Positions 1 through 9,454 of a DNA stretch of 64,000 nucleotides are shown in pieces. Position 1 is the stretch's first letter; every line of letters begins with the position of its first letter. A program made the position numbers and the translations under genes. The DNA lies in the NCBI GenBank assembly GCA_964460905.1, contig CAYWRM010000011.1, positions 37,253 to 101,252 of the forward strand. The letters run 5' to 3'. The DNA is from GCA-002708315 sp964460905 (GTDB lineage: Bacteria > Bacteroidota > Bacteroidia > Bacteroidales > F082). The notes beneath the pieces are model-generated. The model was given only the letters and a program-made list of their open reading frames with translations. It did not search any database and had not been told where the DNA came from.

Positions 1-144
1 GATGTGAGCGCCTGATGTAGTTACTTTATCAGGTACATAAAAAAGCGTTTCAACAGCATCAAAAGCTGACTGCAGCTTTTGAAACTTACCACCTTTTTCA
101 AAATGCGGCTTTTGTTTATCTAAAAATTTTCTAAGTGCTTTCAT
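1..144 (-). CDS. nqrB: Na+-translocating NADH:quinone reductase subunit B, N-terminal part (runs off window)
   Basis: Only the first 48 codons are inside the window; the gene continues past base 1. The reading frame starts MKALRKFLDKQKPHFEKG and goes on to FYVPDKVTTSGAH, the well conserved NqrB N-terminus that precedes the first membrane helix. NqrB is a membrane subunit that carries a covalently bound FMN and takes part in sodium translocation by the Na+-NQR complex. The ATG lies 21 bases downstream of the nqrA stop on the same strand, which is the usual nqrA-nqrB operon order. Confidence 0.93.
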   Translation of the reverse strand, partial: MKALRKFLDKQKPHFEKGGKFQKLQSAFDAVETLFYVPDKVTTSGAHI

Positions 145-165
145 TTACAACTGAAATTTTTTTTA

Positions 166-1515
166 TTAACTCATTTCTTGACGCATCAAATCTAAACCTT
201 TACGAATAATGGATTGGATTTCGGTTTTTGATGTGTCAATTACCTCACAAAGGGCAAAATCTTCGTTATCAATTTCATATATACCCAAATTTTCCATTTG
301 ATCAATATCTTCAACCAGTACAGCCTTTATTAGTTGCATTGGATAAATATCAAATGGAAATACTTTTTCATATTTACCTGTCATAACATAAGCTCTCACT
401 CCTCCATGAAGGTTAGTGTCAAGTCTGTATTTTTTGTTTGGATTTAACCATGACAGGAAAGTATGCGAAAAGCTAAATTTATTAAATCCGGGTAATAACC
501 ATCCAAAAAATTCATGATGATTACCTTCGGGTATAACTGTTACTAATGAATCGTAGAAGCCTACAAATCCATCTTTTTCAATTTTTTCGCCAGTTAATAT
601 ATTACCACTTATAAACCTGTTGTTTCCGTCAGTGGTGTTTTCGTAAACCATATTTTTTAACGATGCTCCTATAAATGTTTTATAGTATTTCGGATTCTTA
701 ACTTCTGATCCTGCAAAAGCAATAATCCGTGTTGCATCAAATTTACCAGTTAAAAATAATTTACCAATTGTTAGAACATCCTGTGGGTATAAATACCAAA
801 TAATATCACCTTTGTTAATGGGATCAATTTTGCTAACATGAACACTTACATTTCCAGATGGATGCGGACCTGAAAATTTGTTTACCTGAACGTTTTTTGA
901 ATTCAAAAATACTTTCGAGGTTGTTTTATTACTATCAACGTTTAAGTGAACATTACCTTCGGTTAGTTTTGTTAGAACATCAAGTCCTGCCTGAAACTCA
1001 TCTCCCTGTCCGTGTACTATTAAATCAAAATCGGGTGCAAGGGGTGATGTATCGTAAGCAGCAACAAAAATTGCCTTTGGTACATCAACTGGGTTAGCAA
1101 TAACTGAATATGGACGTTGACGCAGTAAAGGCCATACACCACTTGTTAGCATTTTCTCAACAACAGCTTCTCTTTTAAGATCGTTTATGTTGGATTTGCC
1201 AAAGTCAATAGTTTCATTTTTTCCGTCAGAATTAATAATTATTTCAAGCAATCGCCTTTTTGCTCCGCGCCTAATTGCCTCAACTTTTCCACTAACAGGT
1301 GATGTAAAAATTATGTTGTCTCTATATTTATCATAAAATAGAGGTGTTCCTGCTACTACCAAATCACCTTCCTTAACCAGTACTTTAGGGAAGCAACCAA
1401 TAAAATTTGGAGGTTTAATGGCAAATCGATTAGCATTTAAGTCAACGATAGTCTTCTCAGCATCTCCTATCAGCTTTATATCCAGACCTTTTTTAATTAT
1501 AAATGTAGTTGACAT
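166..1515 (-). CDS. nqrA: Na+-translocating NADH:quinone reductase subunit A
   Basis: The 449-residue protein has the length usual for NqrA. It opens with IKKGLDIKLIGDAEK, followed by the barrel-sandwich segment FPKVLVKEGDLVVAGTPL and a GKVEAIRRGAKRRLLEI stretch typical of the family; a GGVRAYVMTGKYEKVFPFDI-like block lies near the C-terminus. NqrA is the peripheral subunit of the sodium-pumping NADH:quinone oxidoreductase that works at the cytoplasmic membrane and makes a sodium gradient from NADH oxidation. It is the first gene of a minus-strand operon with nqrB directly behind it. The ATG at 1515 is preceded by a 345-base gap that should hold the operon promoter, though I could not pick one out. 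Confidence 0.96.
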   Translation of the reverse strand: MSTTFIIKKGLDIKLIGDAEKTIVDLNANRFAIKPPNFIGCFPKVLVKEGDLVVAGTPLFYDKYRDNIIFTSPVSGKVEAIRRGAKRRLLEIIINSDGKNETIDFGKSNINDLKREAVVEKMLTSGVWPLLRQRPYSVIANPVDVPKAIFVAAYDTSPLAPDFDLIVHGQGDEFQAGLDVLTKLTEGNVHLNVDSNKTTSKVFLNSKNVQVNKFSGPHPSGNVSVHVSKIDPINKGDIIWYLYPQDVLTIGKLFLTGKFDATRIIAFAGSEVKNPKYYKTFIGASLKNMVYENTTDGNNRFISGNILTGEKIEKDGFVGFYDSLVTVIPEGNHHEFFGWLLPGFNKFSFSHTFLSWLNPNKKYRLDTNLHGGVRAYVMTGKYEKVFPFDIYPMQLIKAVLVEDIDQMENLGIYEIDNEDFALCEVIDTSKTEIQSIIRKGLDLMRQEMS

Positions 1516-1860
1516 ATGTGTAAAAATTCATGTGTTAATTGGTGCGCAATTTAGGCATTTATATTTTTTCTCGAGATGAAAACTGACTATATTGTGAAAT
1601 TTTTAAAGACTCTAAATAAGTATAGTCACTTAAATGTTTGTATATAAGCAGTATAATTGTTTTGTTGTTAAGAGAATTGCATCAATTATTGATGGTGGAT
1701 TTAGTTTCTATTTTTTGATTAAATAGTTTCTATTTTTTGATTATTTGGGTTGTAATAGTTGTGGAAGCAACTATTTTTTATCAATGTGCCTTTAATTGGA
1801 GAAATTATTAAATTTGAAAATCTTTTCATCCTAAATATTATAACTTTTTAAATATAAATT
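1516..1860. other. Intergenic region between nqrA and the T9SS plug gene
   Basis: This gap separates two divergently transcribed genes, so it should carry both promoters. It is very AT-rich. Apart from the short tandem direct repeat at 1702-1743 I see no gene, RNA or clear -33/-7 promoter pair in it. Confidence 0.5.
1702..1743. repeat. Short tandem direct repeat, two 20-bp copies
   Basis: The 20-bp unit TAGTTTCTATTTTTTGATTA occurs at 1702-1721 and again at 1724-1743, a 22-bp period. It lies about 120-160 bp upstream of the T9SS plug gene. It could be a simple slippage product; there is no evidence for a regulatory role. Confidence 0.8.
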
Positions 1861-3141
1861 ATGGTTAAGTATATTATCATTACTATTTGCTTTTTTGCTG
1901 CATCAGTTAATGTTGCTGCGAGTATTGTTGAGAATAAGGATTTAGTCTACGATGAAAATATTCATACTGTATTATTACATCCACCATCTGATCAATTATT
2001 GCTCCCTGTGATTAGGTTAAATTCAACTGACAAATTGCGTCTATCGTTTGATGATATGAGTGCTGAATCATATTTGTTTAGATATACTTTTATTCATTGC
2101 ACCAAAGATTGGGAAATATCAAATCTGGATCAAATGGATTATTTGGATGGTTTTTTTGAAGAAGATATCACAAAATATGATTTTTCTGTAAATGCAATAC
2201 CACCTTATATACATTATGACCTTCTTTTTCCTACTCGTGATATGCAAATAAAGATTTCAGGCAATTATATTTTGAAAGTATACCTTGACTCACCTGATGA
2301 TGAGGATGTAATATTTACTAAGAGGTTTTTTGTTGTTGAGCCAATTGTAAGAGTTGATGTTGATATACCATATTATCCTAAGAATCTTGAATTTGTTAGG
2401 CACAAGCAACAAATTGATCTCAAGTTATTTACTCCTGATTTGTTTGCTGCTGAGCCAATGAAGCGGATTAATGTTTCAATTCAACAAAATGGCAGGTGGG
2501 ATAATATTAAAGAGAATTTAAAACCAACGTCAATGATGCTAGACCAGTTGAATTATGATTATCGAGAAGGGATTGTTTTTGAGGGTGGAAATCAATATAG
2601 AAATTTCGATATGAAGAGTTATTGGTATCAGTCGATGTACATAAAGCAAATTATTAGTGAGGCTGATGGATACGATGTGATATTGCATACCGATTATCCA
2701 AAGACTGATAAACCATATAGCGCAAATCCGGATATACATGGTAAAAAGCTTATAAAGGCTCGAACAGGTCAAAATACAAATACAGAAGGAGAATATGCCT
2801 GGGTTGAATTTTGGTTAAAATATCCGAAAATTAAGGATGCTAATATTTATTTATTGGGTGCACTAAATAACTGGCAACTGGATGAAAAAAGTAAAATGAG
2901 ATATAATTCACATCTAAATATGTATCATGGTAGATTGTTTCTAAAACAGGGTTATTACGACTATTTGTTTGCTGTTGTTCCTGATGGAAAGATGAGGGGA
3001 AGTGTATCTGTTATTGAGGGAGATCATTGGGAAACAAAAAACCAATATTCCGTTTATGTGTATTATCGTGAAAAAGTTCCTGAATATGATAGGTTAGTAG
3101 GGTACTTAACTTTTAACTCATTTGATGTAAGTACGGAATAG
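1861..3141 (+). CDS. Type IX secretion system plug protein (DUF5103 family)
   Basis: The 426-residue protein begins with a hydrophobic signal sequence (residues 1-20, ending VNVAAS). The N-terminal domain has hallmarks of the DUF5103 family: VLLHPPSDQLLLPVIRL, a FDDMSAESYLFRYTFIHC block and FPTRDMQIKISGNYILKVY. Family knowledge: DUF5103 proteins are the periplasmic plug that closes the lateral or inner opening of the SprA outer-membrane translocon of the type IX system. The length fits the family. The gene stands alone on the plus strand, as T9SS genes are usually scattered, and is followed by a convergent gene 13 bases away. Five T9SS cargo genes in this window agree with a working system. 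Confidence 0.85.
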   Translation: MVKYIIITICFFAASVNVAASIVENKDLVYDENIHTVLLHPPSDQLLLPVIRLNSTDKLRLSFDDMSAESYLFRYTFIHCTKDWEISNLDQMDYLDGFFEEDITKYDFSVNAIPPYIHYDLLFPTRDMQIKISGNYILKVYLDSPDDEDVIFTKRFFVVEPIVRVDVDIPYYPKNLEFVRHKQQIDLKLFTPDLFAAEPMKRINVSIQQNGRWDNIKENLKPTSMMLDQLNYDYREGIVFEGGNQYRNFDMKSYWYQSMYIKQIISEADGYDVILHTDYPKTDKPYSANPDIHGKKLIKARTGQNTNTEGEYAWVEFWLKYPKIKDANIYLLGALNNWQLDEKSKMRYNSHLNMYHGRLFLKQGYYDYLFAVVPDGKMRGSVSVIEGDHWETKNQYSVYVYYREKVPEYDRLVGYLTFNSFDVSTE

Positions 3142-3154
3142 TAATCAATTTATA

Positions 3155-6100
3155 TTAGTCAATTCTTCTTGACAGGTTGCCCGGTCTGTAATGTGAGACA
3201 ATAACAATTATTAATATCAATAAAAAAGCAATAATCCAGTAATAATAAAAGCTACTGTAATTGCGAATTTCTATTTCTGAAGCATCTCCATTAATAATAT
3301 AGCTTGACCAGAAAAAAGGATGAGATTTGGCCATATTTGCGTCCAAAAGAACGTTTAACTTAGCTTGTTGTAGTGCTATGTCCTTAGTCATTCCTTGGCT
3401 TAAGTAATCGTAATATTTATCCATAATAATTGATCCGCTAGCATCTTGAACCTCCCATAGAGTCATAACTATTGATGGTACACCTGCGTATATAACCCCC
3501 CTTGCCAGACTCATAATTCCTTCTCCCTTACTGAATTTGCCGGTTCCTGTATTACAGGCACTAAGTGTTACCATTGATGCATTTAGATCCATATTAAAGA
3601 TTTCATGAGTAAACATGTAGTTGGATGTGGTATTACTATTGTCATTATAAAAAACCAACTTCGACTGCATGGGCAAGGAATCATTAATTATTGCATGCAT
3701 AGCAAGGTGAAGTATATTGTTAGAGCCTGCATGTTTTAAAAAGTTCTCTTTTGTTGCTTGATCATCATAGAATGCCCTGCCACCCTGGTTATTAACAATA
3801 CTTAAAACTTCTTTCTTAGCAAATGGAAGATTCATTAAACCAGAATTATTTTCGGAGTATAAAGGTGCAAATGCCAGTATGTTATGTGTTGGTTTCTTTT
3901 TTTTAGTATTAAAATAAGTATTATATTTTAATGTGGCAGAGTAGGAATATGAAATTGGGTGACTCTTAATAAGGTAAGGAAGGTCCCTATAATTTATACT
4001 ATCAGTTTCAAAATCATATTCGATTAACAAATCAAAAGGGAGGTAGCCCAATAAATCATCAGGGATTATTATTAGTCTTTTATTATTCAGTAAACTATTA
4101 ACAGGTTCAATAAGAGTTTTCCATAGTTTGTGAGAGTTATGCATAAATTCGTTAAACTTTCTATTGCTTTCACTATTGAGATCGATTTCCTTTATTGAAA
4201 TAATGTATTTTAACGAATTGTAAAAATTTGTATCAATTGCTACTTCTTTAATATTAAAATCATTCTTGGTAAAAGTTAACAGATAAAGTACTGAATCTGC
4301 TAGCTGGTACTCAATAATTGCTTCATCATCTTTAAGGTTATTTTTAATATCAGCTACATTAATTACTGATCTGTCATATTTTACAGAATAATATTTGGGG
4401 TAATTTTGCTCGATAGCTAAAATAAGGCTGTCGTAAGTAACTATTAGATTAAGAAGCTTGTTTTCAAAAAAGTTAATCTTATTATTGTTTGGGTTTTCTT
4501 TTGTGTTTTCATTTTCAAGTAATTGACTTAATCCATTTATCTCATCTTTTAACAGATGTTCGTATTTAAAAGTATCCTCAGGTAAATCTGATGTTTTAAG
4601 TGCATTTTCAGTATTTACAGCTGACAATAATGCAGATGATTTATTTTTTTCAATGTAGTTAAATATATTCTCAATGTAAGATGTATCGTTTGTATATTTA
4701 TATAATTCATACGAATTATTTATAGCCAAATTATATACAGGATCAATAAGTTCAATTAATAGTAATTTGTTGTCATTGCTTAAATTATTACGAATCTTCT
4801 CCATTTTGCTAAGCACTTTCATAAAAATTGTGTCGGCTTCAGTTAATTGCTCAATATTCCTGGTTTGCTTAAATTTTAGTAATAGTGCTGATGCATATCC
4901 AACTTGGGCTTCACCTTCTTGCACAATATTTAAGTTGGCACCCTCAGTATCACCCTTGTTTTTGTTGAAAGTGGAGATTGATTTATTATAATAAAAAATA
5001 GCAGAGTCAGCATTATTTATATTATTTAAATAAAAAGCACCAATTTGAGATAAAATATCAGCTGATTGGTCAGAATAAGATCCATAAAGCTGGTTAGCAG
5101 ATTGCAGTGCCTTTTTGTAATAGTTTATACATAAAGAATTGTTATTTATATTATATAAAAAATCAGCATAGCTTGAATATAATTCTTGATAACGTTTTGG
5201 GTTAATATTTTCTTCTTTAAGAAGGGCTAGGGCATTTTCGAAATAGTAGCTAGCTTTTTCATTATCGCCAATTGCGGCATATGAACGGGCAATATTTTTA
5301 TTTAGGATCAACTTGAGGTCGTTTCCAGGCAAATATTTAAGACCTGATAAGCAATAGTTTATTGATGAAATATAATCACCCATATCTTGACTGACCTGAC
5401 TCAAGTTATTGTACATCCGGGGTATCCCTTCTATATTTTCATTATTAGCTATATAAATGTCTAAGGCTTTTTTATAAAAAAGTTCAGCTTTCGAGAATTC
5501 AAAATCATAATATGAATTTATACCCTTATTATTGTTTATCCCTGCCAGAATAATATTATCCCCACCAAGTTTATTGCTGTATAAAGCTTCTGCTTTTTCA
5601 AAATTTTCATTTGCTTCTTTTAGGTTGCCTGTTAGAGTTGTTAAGAGCGCATAATTATAATAGTATCCTGCAATAATGAGACTATCAATAATTTTTCCAC
5701 TTTCAGTTAATGCAATTAGTGCTGTATCAAAATAATCAACAGCTAAATTATACTTTCCAAGACTTGCATGACTAATACCTATATTAAGAAATGTGTAGTA
5801 AAGGTTGATATCTTTGATATTGTTATTTATCAACTGTTCTTTGGAACTATTGCAATAGTATATAGTACTATCAAATTTTTGTAAGCCTAAATATCCTCTG
5901 CCTATATAATTAAGGGTTTTTGCCAACGATTTATGGTCATGTTGGCTTATGTTTTGTTTAATTAAAAGGGATTTTTTTAAGGCTTCAATTCCTGATTTAG
6001 ATTCTTTCTTATTTATTAATACTTTGCCAAGCATGTGATAGGCATCTGCCAAAAGAATACTGTCTATCGGTTGATTTTTTGATATAGTATTAAAAGCTAA

Positions 6101-6337
6101 TGAAATTAATGAATCAGATTTTTTTCTGTCTGTTGCCCAATAGAATTCACTAAGAATTACTAATTGTTCCAGGGTGTCACTAGAGTTTATTTTGTCATTT
6201 ATCGGGTTATCATTATCTATGTGTTCAAATTCTGGTGCTGCTACAACATTGGATGATAAAATCAATAACAACACAAAGTAGCTAAACAATAATTTCAATA
6301 AATAAAATAGATTTTTTCCTCCAGCCAATATAATCAC
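3155..6337 (-). CDS. Exported TPR-CHAT domain protein with C-terminal membrane anchor
   Basis: This 1060-residue protein has a hydrophobic N-terminal segment (about residues 10-34), then many tetratricopeptide repeats (about 100-480), a helical linker, and a CHAT caspase-like domain (about 740-1010). The CHAT dyad looks intact: His in LHLAMHA (about H881) and Cys in SACNTGTG (about C928), followed by GEGIMSLARG. A single strongly hydrophobic helix (about 1031-1048) precedes a short basic tail. The predicted topology therefore puts the TPRs and protease domain outside the cytoplasm, which I infer only from hydropathy. The apparent start is GTG; no ATG lies near in frame. CHAT proteins are clan CD-type peptidases; the substrate here is unknown. 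The gene is single, with convergent neighbours on its 3' side. Confidence 0.82.
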   Translation of the reverse strand: MIILAGGKNLFYLLKLLFSYFVLLLILSSNVVAAPEFEHIDNDNPINDKINSSDTLEQLVILSEFYWATDRKKSDSLISLAFNTISKNQPIDSILLADAYHMLGKVLINKKESKSGIEALKKSLLIKQNISQHDHKSLAKTLNYIGRGYLGLQKFDSTIYYCNSSKEQLINNNIKDINLYYTFLNIGISHASLGKYNLAVDYFDTALIALTESGKIIDSLIIAGYYYNYALLTTLTGNLKEANENFEKAEALYSNKLGGDNIILAGINNNKGINSYYDFEFSKAELFYKKALDIYIANNENIEGIPRMYNNLSQVSQDMGDYISSINYCLSGLKYLPGNDLKLILNKNIARSYAAIGDNEKASYYFENALALLKEENINPKRYQELYSSYADFLYNINNNSLCINYYKKALQSANQLYGSYSDQSADILSQIGAFYLNNINNADSAIFYYNKSISTFNKNKGDTEGANLNIVQEGEAQVGYASALLLKFKQTRNIEQLTEADTIFMKVLSKMEKIRNNLSNDNKLLLIELIDPVYNLAINNSYELYKYTNDTSYIENIFNYIEKNKSSALLSAVNTENALKTSDLPEDTFKYEHLLKDEINGLSQLLENENTKENPNNNKINFFENKLLNLIVTYDSLILAIEQNYPKYYSVKYDRSVINVADIKNNLKDDEAIIEYQLADSVLYLLTFTKNDFNIKEVAIDTNFYNSLKYIISIKEIDLNSESNRKFNEFMHNSHKLWKTLIEPVNSLLNNKRLIIIPDDLLGYLPFDLLIEYDFETDSINYRDLPYLIKSHPISYSYSATLKYNTYFNTKKKKPTHNILAFAPLYSENNSGLMNLPFAKKEVLSIVNNQGGRAFYDDQATKENFLKHAGSNNILHLAMHAIINDSLPMQSKLVFYNDNSNTTSNYMFTHEIFNMDLNASMVTLSACNTGTGKFSKGEGIMSLARGVIYAGVPSIVMTLWEVQDASGSIIMDKYYDYLSQGMTKDIALQQAKLNVLLDANMAKSHPFFWSSYIINGDASEIEIRNYSSFYYYWIIAFLLILIIVIVSHYRPGNLSRRID

Positions 6338-6495
6338 TATTTATTTGGATTGGTGATTTCTTCAACAAAAATAGCAATCTTATGAAATTCACAACAGGAA
6401 AATTACATTTTTTATACTTTAAGATGCAAGCTTAATTTTAAATAAGAAGTTGGGAAAAATAATTGTGGTGCTAAAGAATTGAACGGTTGGTTATT

Positions 6496-6533
6496 AAAAC
6501 AAAAAGAGACCGTTTCCAGTCTCTTTTTGTTTT
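6496..6533. terminator. Intrinsic terminator, symmetric
   Basis: A perfect 15-bp stem (6496-6510 against 6519-6533, core AAAAAGAGAC / GTCTCTTTTT) closes an 8-base loop and ends in T-rich sequence on both strands. It sits about 55 bases downstream of the minus-strand gene at 6588-7820, so it most likely stops transcription of that gene; it also lies upstream of the TPR-CHAT gene. Confidence 0.85.
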
Positions 6534-6587
6534 AAATATTTACTTTTGTTTGCTTGTTTGTCAGATATTTTTATGCAATTAATACAA

Positions 6588-7820
6588 TTAATTAGCTTTC
6601 TGAAAGCGCCCTCTGATATTTTTATCACCTTGTAAATTAACTTTGTATAAATATTGTCCAGAAGGTAAGTCTTTTACGTTCAAGTTGATTAGCTGTGTCC
6701 CTTTGTAGATGTTTGCATTGTTGACTTGCTGAACTAACCTACCACTTAAATCATATATGAATATATTGGCACTATTACTAACCGGAGATGTGATTTTCAA
6801 ATTAAGATTATTCATTACTGGGTTTGGATAGCTTGAGATTTCTAATTCTAATCTATTTCCTGCTGTAGTAATTTTAGGGAGAGTAATACTTATTTCGTCA
6901 ATTTGTTTTGATTTATTATCTAGTACCATACCACCTTCTAATAAGGAGAAGATACCTTCTTTATTTTGAGTAGAATTGTTTGTTTGTTTAACTTTTACCC
7001 TAAAAAGAGTCTCTCCAAAAAACCTTGTGCCTGGTTTTTGGCTTTCGTCAAGCCATATAACTTTTAGCATACCTGTGTTTTTATCTATATTGAAATGGAA
7101 ATTTTCATCAGGTCCCTTAACATCAGTTATCTCGATTAAGTTAACTGGGTACGTAAGGTTTAAATTAAAGCCACTAATTAGATCGTTGTAGCTTGAACCG
7201 ATTTCCAGTTCAACTTCTTCTTTATCTATCTCAGTTATATATTGATTTTCTGTAATTAAATCAACTGATCTTCCTCCTGGCAACCATACTCCTTCAACAT
7301 CACCTGTTGAAGTACCGCATACGACAACATCCGCGTAGGCTCTGGATGTGAGATCAACATTAATATCAATAAACTGCCAATCACCAGCAGGAAAAGAGTT
7401 ACCTCCCATAAAATAATTTACAATAACAGTCACGTAGTCACCAAAAGTAATTCTACCATTATCATTAACATCGGCTGCTTCGAATTCAATATCATTAAAT
7501 GTGATCCATCCAAATAAATATTGAAGAATTAATGAGGCATCTACTAAGTTAATATCACCTACCGGTAATGATGTTGATGACCTTAAGGAATATTGTCCAT
7601 TTGGTATGTCTAAAAAAGCAAATTCTCCGTTGATATTGGAGAATGAAGTAGCTACAATATTATTATCTGTGTCATATAATTCCAACGTAACATCAGGAAG
7701 AGGATTTGATGGGTTATCGTGATAGTTAACAACACCAGAAATCTGATTCTGAGCAGTTACTGAGTTAAATATCAAAAACATAGCTATAATAAGTACGTTT
7801 TTAATTCTGTAATTATTCAT
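6588..7820 (-). CDS. Secreted dockerin-like protein with T9SS sorting domain
   Basis: The 410-residue protein has a signal peptide (residues 1-23), a carboxypeptidase-regulatory/Cna-B-like beta domain (about 27-85), a dockerin type I-like pair of calcium-loop motifs (VGDINLVDASLILQY and AADVNDNGRITFGDYV, about 87-135), a cohesin-like or beta-sandwich middle, and a C-terminal type A sorting domain (SYPNPVMNNLNL, then IYDLSGRLV and LPSGQYLYKV). It should be exported by Sec and then moved across the outer membrane by the T9SS. Dockerin loops usually mediate protein-protein contacts or calcium-dependent folding; no enzymatic domain is visible. A perfect terminator follows it at 6496-6533. Confidence 0.85.
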   Translation of the reverse strand: MNNYRIKNVLIIAMFLIFNSVTAQNQISGVVNYHDNPSNPLPDVTLELYDTDNNIVATSFSNINGEFAFLDIPNGQYSLRSSTSLPVGDINLVDASLILQYLFGWITFNDIEFEAADVNDNGRITFGDYVTVIVNYFMGGNSFPAGDWQFIDINVDLTSRAYADVVVCGTSTGDVEGVWLPGGRSVDLITENQYITEIDKEEVELEIGSSYNDLISGFNLNLTYPVNLIEITDVKGPDENFHFNIDKNTGMLKVIWLDESQKPGTRFFGETLFRVKVKQTNNSTQNKEGIFSLLEGGMVLDNKSKQIDEISITLPKITTAGNRLELEISSYPNPVMNNLNLKITSPVSNSANIFIYDLSGRLVQQVNNANIYKGTQLINLNVKDLPSGQYLYKVNLQGDKNIRGRFQKAN

Positions 7821-7966
7821 GATAAAGTGGTTTAAATCATATAAAAAATAATTATTCTCTAATTAGTAGTACCTAAAATTCTATATTTTATACCATGTTT
7901 GTGAAAAAAAGTTGTTTTTTTTCAATTTTATTCATAATAACATGTATTTAAAGAGTTTTTCTTTAA

Positions 7967-7974
7967 TATTTTTG
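7967..7974 (+). promoter_or_regulatory. Candidate Bacteroidota -7 element upstream of the thioredoxin-like gene
   Basis: TATTTTTG matches the TAnnTTTG consensus of the Bacteroidota -7 element, about 40 bases before the chosen start at 8013. No clear -33 TTTG is spaced correctly, so this is a weak call. Confidence 0.35.
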
Positions 7975-8012
7975 GCGAATAATAAATCTAAATCAACTAT
8001 ATGGGAGGTATA

Positions 8013-9401
8013 ATGAGGCTTTTTTTAGCGATCTTTATTGTTTTTGTGTCTATCGTAGAAGTAATTGCCGGTGATCAATATGAAGTAAAGATTCGAATAC
8101 ATGGTTATCAAGATAGTATTCTCATAATCACATCATATTATGGGAACAAAATAAAATTAGTAGATACCGTTTATTCGGTTAAACCAGGGGAGTTTGAATT
8201 TAAGGGAGATAATAAGTTGCCCGGTGGTATTTATATGGCTGTTAATTCGAATAAAAAAAAGCTATTTGAGTTTATTGTAAGTAGCAATCAGAAGTTTATT
8301 TTGCAAACTGATACTTTAAATTATACTCTTAATATGAAAGTGCGTGGTTCAAATGAGAATAAGACTTTTTATTCCTATATGAGGTTTAATGAGAAACAGT
8401 TTCAATTAAACAAACTACTTATTAAAAGTATTGACTCACTATCTGCTATGTCAGAAGATACTAAAAAACTGAAAAATAGTCTTGATTCTTTAAATGAAAG
8501 TGCTATTAAATATAAAATGAACATTATTGAAAATAATCAGGGAGTTTTTATTACATCATTATTAAATGCCATGCGTGATATTGATATTCCTGATTCAATA
8601 ATAAATTCTCCAGATAGCACATTGTCGTTCAGATATTATAAGCAACATTATTGGGACTATTTTGATTTGAGCGATAGTAGTTTGTTGCGTACTCCAATTT
8701 TTACCAGAAAAGTTGATCAATATTTTGATCAGGTTGTGGTTTTTAATCCAGATTCAGTAATTGTCGCAATTGATACTGTTATTTCAAAATCAAGACCATC
8801 ACAAGAGGTTATTGGATATTTGGTTTGGAGTTTTATCTCTGAATATCAAAATCCAAAGTTTATGGGTTTCGATAAGGTGTTTGTATATTTGGTTGATGAA
8901 TATTTTAGTAAAGAATCTATATCAAATACAACACCCTCCGTATTGAAATCATTGCAGGATAGGGCTAATAAAATCAGGCCTATTTTATTGCAACAGCCAG
9001 CCCCTGATTTGTTATTAATTGATACTACAGGATCGCTTTTGTCATTTCGAACTATATCTAAAAATTATACAATTTTATTTTTTTGGGATACTGATTGTGG
9101 TATTTGCGGTAAAGAAATAATTGATTTAAATAAGTTGTACAATCACCCTGATTATGATATTGAGGTTTTTGCAATTAATATAAATAGCGATCTTGAAAAA
9201 TGGAAAAAAGCAATAATAGAAAAACAGATGCCAGGAATTAACGTAAACGGTACTCGAAGTGCTACAAAAGATTTTCACGATTTATACGATATTTATGGCA
9301 CACCTGTTATTTATTTACTTGATAAGGATAAAAAAATTATTGCTAAACGAATTGGAGCAAATAAAATTGCTGAGTTTATTGATAATTTTGAGAATCGATA
9401 G
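8013..9401 (+). CDS. Exported thioredoxin-like protein (DUF4369 / TlpA-type)
   Basis: The protein has a signal peptide (MRLFLAIFIVFVSIVEVIA), a DUF4369-like beta domain in the first 120 residues, a helical middle, and a C-terminal thioredoxin fold with an FFWDTDCGICG motif (Cys about 362 and 365) and a conserved cis-Pro region (YGTPVIYLLD). This architecture is common in Bacteroidota periplasmic or outer-membrane-facing thiol-disulfide proteins. The ATG at 8013 is preferred over the one at 8001 because it gives a clean signal peptide and has GGGAGGT just upstream, unusual in this phylum where Shine-Dalgarno sites are rare. The redox partner is unknown. A chagasin-like lipoprotein gene follows 53 bases later. 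Confidence 0.85.
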   Translation: MRLFLAIFIVFVSIVEVIAGDQYEVKIRIHGYQDSILIITSYYGNKIKLVDTVYSVKPGEFEFKGDNKLPGGIYMAVNSNKKKLFEFIVSSNQKFILQTDTLNYTLNMKVRGSNENKTFYSYMRFNEKQFQLNKLLIKSIDSLSAMSEDTKKLKNSLDSLNESAIKYKMNIIENNQGVFITSLLNAMRDIDIPDSIINSPDSTLSFRYYKQHYWDYFDLSDSSLLRTPIFTRKVDQYFDQVVVFNPDSVIVAIDTVISKSRPSQEVIGYLVWSFISEYQNPKFMGFDKVFVYLVDEYFSKESISNTTPSVLKSLQDRANKIRPILLQQPAPDLLLIDTTGSLLSFRTISKNYTILFFWDTDCGICGKEIIDLNKLYNHPDYDIEVFAININSDLEKWKKAIIEKQMPGINVNGTRSATKDFHDLYDIYGTPVIYLLDKDKKIIAKRIGANKIAEFIDNFENR

Positions 9402-9454
9402 TTTGTTTGCACGAGCAAAGAACAAAATTACATAGCTTCTAAAAAATAAAATTT

